DNA from: Clostridium gelidum
GTDB taxonomy: Bacteria; Bacillota; Clostridia; Clostridiales; Clostridiaceae
Assembly (NCBI RefSeq): GCF_019977655.1
Contig: NZ_AP024849.1
Span: 567,001 to 631,000 of the forward strand
Length of the DNA stretch: 64,000 nt
Reading direction: 5' to 3'
Shown: one piece after another, positions 60,038 through 64,000 of the stretch
How the letters are laid out: every line of letters starts with the position of its first letter
How positions within the stretch are numbered: the first letter of the stretch is position 1
Program-made: the position numbers and the translations under genes
The notes under the pieces: generated by a model
The model's input: the letters and a program-made list of their open reading frames with translations, nothing else
The model's database searches: none
Told to the model about the DNA's origin: nothing

Positions 60038-61648
60038 ATGAGCATTAAATACATTTTTGTTACAGGTGGAGTTGTTTCAGGGATAGGAAAAGGAATAACA
60101 GCAGCATCTCTTGGAAGATTATTAAAGAATAGAGGGGTAAATGTTTCTCTTCAAAAATTTGATCCATATTTAAATATAGATCCAGGAACAATGAGTCCTT
60201 ATCAACACGGAGAAGTTTTTGTAACTGATGATGGAGCTGAAACTGATTTAGATTTAGGACATTATGAAAGATTCATAGATGAAAACTTAACTCTAAATTC
60301 AAATGTTACAACTGGTAAAATATATAGTTCAGTTATAGAGAAAGAAAGAAGAGGAGAATATCTTGGAGGTACAGTTCAAGTAATTCCGCATATAACTAAT
60401 GCAATAAAAGATAAAGTTTATCAAGTAGCAAACGAAAGAAATGTAGATGTAGTAATAACTGAAATTGGTGGAACTGTTGGAGATATAGAATCTCAACCAT
60501 TTTTAGAAGCAATTAGACAAATTAAGAGTGAAGTTGGAGCGGAAAATGTTTGCTATATTCATGTTACTTTAGTACCATACTTAGGAAAAGCGGGAGAATT
60601 AAAGACAAAGCCTACTCAACATTCTGTAAAAGAATTAAGAATGATTGGTATTCAACCAGACATAATAGTTTGTAGATCAGAAAAAGAATTATCAGATGAT
60701 ATAAAAGCTAAAATCGGTTTATTCTGCAATATGGAGGCGAAATCAGTAATTCAAAATTTAGATGCAGAAAACTTATATGAAGTACCATTAATGTTACATA
60801 ATGAAGGTTTAGATAACTTAGTTTGTGAAAAATTACATTTAGGATGTAGAGATATTGATAATTCTGAATGGATTTCAATGGTAGAGAAGATAAAGAATCT
60901 TAAAAATAATGTTAAGATTGCTTTAGTTGGTAAATATGTTGAATTACATGACGCATACATATCGGTAGTTGAAGCATTAAGCCATGGTGGATATGCTAAT
61001 GATTCTAATGTGGAGATTGAGTGGGTTAATGCAGAAGATATCGAAGCAGGGGATGTAAATGCAATCCTTAATGGTGTAGATGGTGTATTAGTTCCAGGGG
61101 GATTTGGAGACAGAGGAATTGAAGGTAAAATAACTGCAATAAAATGGGCTAGAGAAAATAAGGTTCCTTTCTTGGGGATTTGCTTAGGAATGCAATGTTC
61201 TGTAATAGAATATGCAAGAAATGTGTTAGGACTTGAAGGAGCAAATAGCTCAGAAATAAATCCAAATACAAAATATCCTGTAATAGATCTTATGAATGAT
61301 CAAAAGGATATAGAAAACCTTGGTGGAACAATGAGATTAGGGAAATATCCATGTAAATTAGATGCGGAAAGTACTTCTTATAAAGTATATAATTCTGATA
61401 TTATAAGTGAAAGACATAGACATAGATATGAATTTAATAATGAATACAGAAAACAAATATCTGAAGCAGGAATGAGAATTGCAGGAACAAGTCCTGATGA
61501 AAGATTAGTTGAAATTGTTGAAGTTAATGATCATCCATGGTATGTAGCAGTTCAATTTCATCCAGAATTGAAATCAAGACCAAATAAACCACATAAATTA
61601 TTCATTGGATTTATTAAAGCTGCATTAGAAGAAAATAAATCAAAATAA
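60038..61648 (+). CDS. pyrG: CTP synthase
   Basis: 536 residues, the usual length. It aminates UTP to CTP with glutamine and ATP. The N-terminal synthetase domain has FVTGGVVSGIGKGITAASLG, DPYLNIDPGTMSPYQHGEVF and GGTVGDIES. The C-terminal class I glutamine amidotransferase (from about 290) has GICLGMQC with the nucleophile Cys, and the catalytic His-Glu in FHPEL. GGGAGGAAA precedes the ATG. The 160-base leader has a hairpin (TAACCCA...TGGGTAA at about 59941-59966), but no clear reiterative-start or attenuator signal. Confidence 0.97.
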   Translation: MSIKYIFVTGGVVSGIGKGITAASLGRLLKNRGVNVSLQKFDPYLNIDPGTMSPYQHGEVFVTDDGAETDLDLGHYERFIDENLTLNSNVTTGKIYSSVIEKERRGEYLGGTVQVIPHITNAIKDKVYQVANERNVDVVITEIGGTVGDIESQPFLEAIRQIKSEVGAENVCYIHVTLVPYLGKAGELKTKPTQHSVKELRMIGIQPDIIVCRSEKELSDDIKAKIGLFCNMEAKSVIQNLDAENLYEVPLMLHNEGLDNLVCEKLHLGCRDIDNSEWISMVEKIKNLKNNVKIALVGKYVELHDAYISVVEALSHGGYANDSNVEIEWVNAEDIEAGDVNAILNGVDGVLVPGGFGDRGIEGKITAIKWARENKVPFLGICLGMQCSVIEYARNVLGLEGANSSEINPNTKYPVIDLMNDQKDIENLGGTMRLGKYPCKLDAESTSYKVYNSDIISERHRHRYEFNNEYRKQISEAGMRIAGTSPDERLVEIVEVNDHPWYVAVQFHPELKSRPNKPHKLFIGFIKAALEENKSK

Positions 61649-61704
61649 ATTTGTCTTATGATAAAATTTAATATATAATAAGCTTTGAATATAGCAATTA
61701 ACAT

Positions 61705-61730
61705 GAACTGGTAAGTATTTACCAGTTCAA
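61705..61730. terminator. Hairpin after pyrG
   Basis: GAACTGGTAA pairs exactly with TTACCAGTTC. No T-run follows on the plus strand, so termination may be weak. The remainder of 61649-61917 is the rho leader. Confidence 0.5.
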
Positions 61731-61917
61731 AATTATATGCAATTATAAAGAACCAAAATATAATTTCTAGGTATATAATCAAATAATATTACTGAAATAT
61801 TCTAAAGTATAATCTCACATCTAGTTATCTAGCTATTAAAATTTCTCATATAAATAGAAAAAATAATAAAAGAATTGATATTTATAGATTTGTAATCTAT
61901 AAATTGGAGGTGCAAAC

Positions 61918-63528
61918 TTGACAAAACAAGAATATGAAAGCATGACTTTAATAAATTTAAAAGACATTGCTAAAAACTTAGGTGTTAAAAATATATCTAA
62001 ATATAAGAAAAATGAATTGGTAGAAGAGATATTGAAGACTTCTGTTAATTTTGTGGAAAAAGATGGTGTGATATTAAAAGAAAATATAGCTCCTAAAATT
62101 GCAGAAAAACCTGAAAGAAAAGAATTAATACCAAATACTACGGTAAAACCTGAAAGAAAAGAATTGATACCGAATACAACCGTAAAACCTGAAAGAAAAG
62201 AATTAATACCAAATACTACGGTAAAGCCTGAAAGGAAAGAATTGATACCGAATACAACCGTAAAACCTGAAAGAAAAGAATTGATACCAAATACAACAGT
62301 AAAAAGAGATAGTAATGAAGTTTCAAGAGCAATTAATAATATAGAAGGAAATACAGCAAATACTGATGCTGAAAACATAGAAAAAAAAGAACAATTGAAA
62401 GAAATGATAGATGAATCTAGCGTTGAAAAAGGAATTTTAGAAATTTTAGAAAATAATAGTTTTGGTTTTTTAAGATGTAAAAATTACTTGACTAGCAGTG
62501 AGGATATTTATGTTTCTCCATCCCAAATTAGAAGGTTTAATTTAAGAACAGGGGATGAAGTTGAAGGTAAGGTAAGACGAGCAAAAGAAACTGAAAAATT
62601 TAAAGCTCTTTTATTTGTTCAAAAAGTTAATGGGGAACATCCAGAAAAAGCTGCAGGTAGAAAATACTTTGAAACTTTAACACCCATATATCCAAAAGAA
62701 AGACTTAGATTAGAAACAACTGATAGAAATGATTTATCATCTAGATTAATGGATATAATTTGTCCTATAGGTAAAGGACAAAGAGGGCTAATAGTAGCAC
62801 CTCCTAAGGCAGGAAAAACTACTTTGTTAAAAAAAGTAGCTCAAAATATATCTTTAAATTATCCTGATATTAAATTAATAGTATTACTTATAGACGAAAG
62901 ACCAGAAGAAGTTACGGATATGAAGAGATCTATAAATGGAGATGTAGTTTATTCTACTTTTGATGAAGAACCACAAAATCATGCTAAGGTAGCTCAAATG
63001 GTTTTAGAAAGAGCTAAGAGAATGGTAGAACAAGGAAAAGATGTTTTTATTCTCATGGATAGTATAACTAGATTATCAAGAGCATATAACTTAACAATAA
63101 ATCCAACTGGTAGAACATTATCTGGTGGACTTGATCCAGGAGCACTTATAATGCCTAAAAAATTCTTTGGAGCAGCAAGAAATATTGAAGAAGGTGGAAG
63201 TTTAACAATACTTGCAACTGCACTTGTTGACACTGGTTCAAGAATGGATGATATGATATTTGAAGAATTTAAAGGAACAGGTAATATGGAAGTTCATTTA
63301 GATAGAAGATTACAAGAAAGAAGAATTTTCCCTGCTATAGATATATATAAATCAGGAACTAGAAAAGAAGATTTAATTGTATCTAAAGAAGAACTAGAAG
63401 TATCGTTTGCCATAAGACAAACAATGTATAGAGATAAAAATGGAGATAATGTTACAGAGAATCTTATTAATATGCTATCTAAAAACCGTGATAACAAAGA
63501 ATTTATAGATACTTACTTGAAAAAATAG
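61918..63528 (+). CDS. rho: Transcription termination factor Rho, with internal peptide repeat
   Basis: Hexameric RNA-dependent ATPase/translocase of 536 residues, longer than the usual 420-430. The N-terminal SAP-like part (residues 1-50) is followed by a repeat of PERKELIPNTTVK, five times (about 65-129). The cold-shock RNA-binding domain follows (about 170-245), then the ATPase core with Walker A APPKAGKTTLLKK, LIDERPEEVTDMKRS and the Q/R loops. The start is TTG at 61918 with GGAGGTG at 6 bases. The catalytic residues look intact, so the insert should be a flexible linker. Confidence 0.96.
   Translation: MTKQEYESMTLINLKDIAKNLGVKNISKYKKNELVEEILKTSVNFVEKDGVILKENIAPKIAEKPERKELIPNTTVKPERKELIPNTTVKPERKELIPNTTVKPERKELIPNTTVKPERKELIPNTTVKRDSNEVSRAINNIEGNTANTDAENIEKKEQLKEMIDESSVEKGILEILENNSFGFLRCKNYLTSSEDIYVSPSQIRRFNLRTGDEVEGKVRRAKETEKFKALLFVQKVNGEHPEKAAGRKYFETLTPIYPKERLRLETTDRNDLSSRLMDIICPIGKGQRGLIVAPPKAGKTTLLKKVAQNISLNYPDIKLIVLLIDERPEEVTDMKRSINGDVVYSTFDEEPQNHAKVAQMVLERAKRMVEQGKDVFILMDSITRLSRAYNLTINPTGRTLSGGLDPGALIMPKKFFGAARNIEEGGSLTILATALVDTGSRMDDMIFEEFKGTGNMEVHLDRRLQERRIFPAIDIYKSGTRKEDLIVSKEELEVSFAIRQTMYRDKNGDNVTENLINMLSKNRDNKEFIDTYLKK
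62110..62304 (+). repeat. Five 39-bp tandem repeats inside rho
   Basis: Five in-frame copies, each coding PERKELIPNTTVK. Codon-level variants alternate A-B-A-B-B' (for example CCAAATACTACGGTAAA against CCGAATACAACCGTAAA), which shows a 78-bp higher-order unit and duplication in steps. Confidence 0.95.
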
Positions 63529-63540
63529 AAGTAATATAAA

Positions 63541-63576
63541 AAAAGATGACCATTAGATTTTAGTGGTCATCTTTTT
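63541..63576. terminator. Bidirectional terminator after rho
   Basis: AAAAGATGACCA pairs with TGGTCATCTTTTT, T-run on both strands. It serves rho and the convergent glycosyltransferase gene. Confidence 0.88.
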
Positions 63577-64000
63577 ATTTGAGTAAAATTAAATTATTTG
63601 CTATATCAACAATCTTTGTTAAAGAATAAGTTGAAGACAATAATTTGAGATTAAATTTCATTTTAGATAATTCATCTGGATTTTCTATTAAATAATTTAC
63701 TGAATCATTAATTTTATTTAAATCTTTAACATATATAGAATATCCTTCAGTAGTAAGAAAATCTATATTTTCATTTTCTTGGCCAGGAATAGCAAAAGGA
63801 ATAATCAAAGGGATATTTTTAACTATGGATTCTGTAACAGTTAAACCGCCAGGCTTTGATATTATCACATCGCAATAATCCATTAGATAAGAGATATCTT
63901 TAGTGAAACCTAATATATGAAGTTTTTTATTTTCAAATTCATTATCATTACAATATTTTGTTAACTTATTTTTCAAATGATCATTTTTGCCACAAACTAC
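63575..64000 (-). CDS. MGDG-synthase/UgtP-type glycosyltransferase, partial
   Basis: The C-terminal 141 residues of a reverse-strand gene that runs off the window end. It has the GT28/MurG-like UDP-sugar site: LHILGFTKDISYLMDYCDVI, SKPGGLTVTESIVKNIPLIIP and FAIPGQENEN. This fits processive diacylglycerol glucosyltransferases, which make membrane glycolipids and lipoteichoic acid anchors. The start is not in the window. An ATG at 63976 is only internal, since the frame stays open to 64000 with VVCGKNDHLKNK before it. Confidence 0.85.
   Translation of the reverse strand, partial: VVCGKNDHLKNKLTKYCNDNEFENKKLHILGFTKDISYLMDYCDVIISKPGGLTVTESIVKNIPLIIPFAIPGQENENIDFLTTEGYSIYVKDLNKINDSVNYLIENPDELSKMKFNLKLLSSTYSLTKIVDIANNLILLK

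Noticed and set aside
1..64000. CRISPR arrays, tRNA and rRNA genes
   Set aside because: No evenly spaced direct repeats and no cloverleaf or rRNA-like segments were found by reading; a tRNAscan run would be needed to exclude tRNAs fully.

Overview
The window is a chromosomal segment of a low-GC, spore-forming anaerobe of the genus Clostridium (cluster I, probably near the C. beijerinckii/C. butyricum group). The evidence is A+T-rich codon use, strong AGGAGG-type ribosome sites, the sporulation genes spoIIR and sipL, the Gram-positive gene veg, a T-box in front of thrS, many 4Fe-4S proteins and a fermentative sugar PTS. No rRNA, tRNA or CRISPR array was seen.

Layout. 0-10 kb: thioredoxin, hemerythrin, a siroheme/Fe-S sulfite or nitrite reductase, and a molybdenum-type block (modABC-like transporter, a DUF364 gene split by an IS66 element, modD, MOSC protein, frameshifted NifX-like gene). 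10-16.2 kb: YibE/F membrane protein, T-box and thrS, an Mrp/NBP35 ATPase, flavin reductase, and a broken IscU-like gene joined to a DUF364 remnant. 16.4-23.1 kb: beta-glucoside use (RpiR regulator, GH4 phospho-beta-glucosidase, aldose epimerase, PTS EIICB and EIIA). 23.6-28.2 kb: an ORP-like cluster with two NifX-like proteins, two MinD-type ATPases carrying ferredoxin inserts, a C_GCAxxG_C_C protein, a Fur-type regulator, a DUF134 regulator and an intact IscU-like scaffold. 28.4-34.8 kb: NhaA, a SulP transporter, then a decayed stretch with IS1595 and YcaO relics, and a GGDEF protein. 35.2-42.8 kb: a c-di-AMP (ydaO-type) riboswitch ahead of dapB (frameshifted), an amino-acid ABC transporter and ablA-ablB, followed by a ClC channel with a TrkA-C domain. 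43-49.3 kb: small secreted paralogues, Cys-rich proteins, ApbE, a cytochrome b5-domain protein and several deletion remnants. 49.7-64 kb: a housekeeping and sporulation run (veg, sipL, cphB-cphA, ispE, spoIIR, a PP-loop ATPase, DUF1934, pyrG, rho) and the edge of a lipid glycosyltransferase.

Two groupings stand out. First, several promoters of the Mo/Fe-S genes carry the same operator: inverted arms of the type TTGGCATTTG / CAAATGCCAA, 33-35 bases apart, with the left arm running into the -35 TTGACA. This suggests one regulon, and the Fur-like and DUF134 proteins in the ORP-like cluster are candidate regulators. Second, the riboswitch operon reads as a c-di-AMP-controlled route to the compatible solute N-epsilon-acetyl-beta-lysine.

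The segment also carries much small-scale decay: an IS66 insertion with an exact 8-bp target duplication, frameshifts in dapB and a nifX-like gene, internal deletions in a ClC copy, an amidohydrolase and a cytochrome b5 paralogue, plus dispersed palindromic repeats, a MITE-like element and two hairpin-rich tracts that resemble IS605-type ends.
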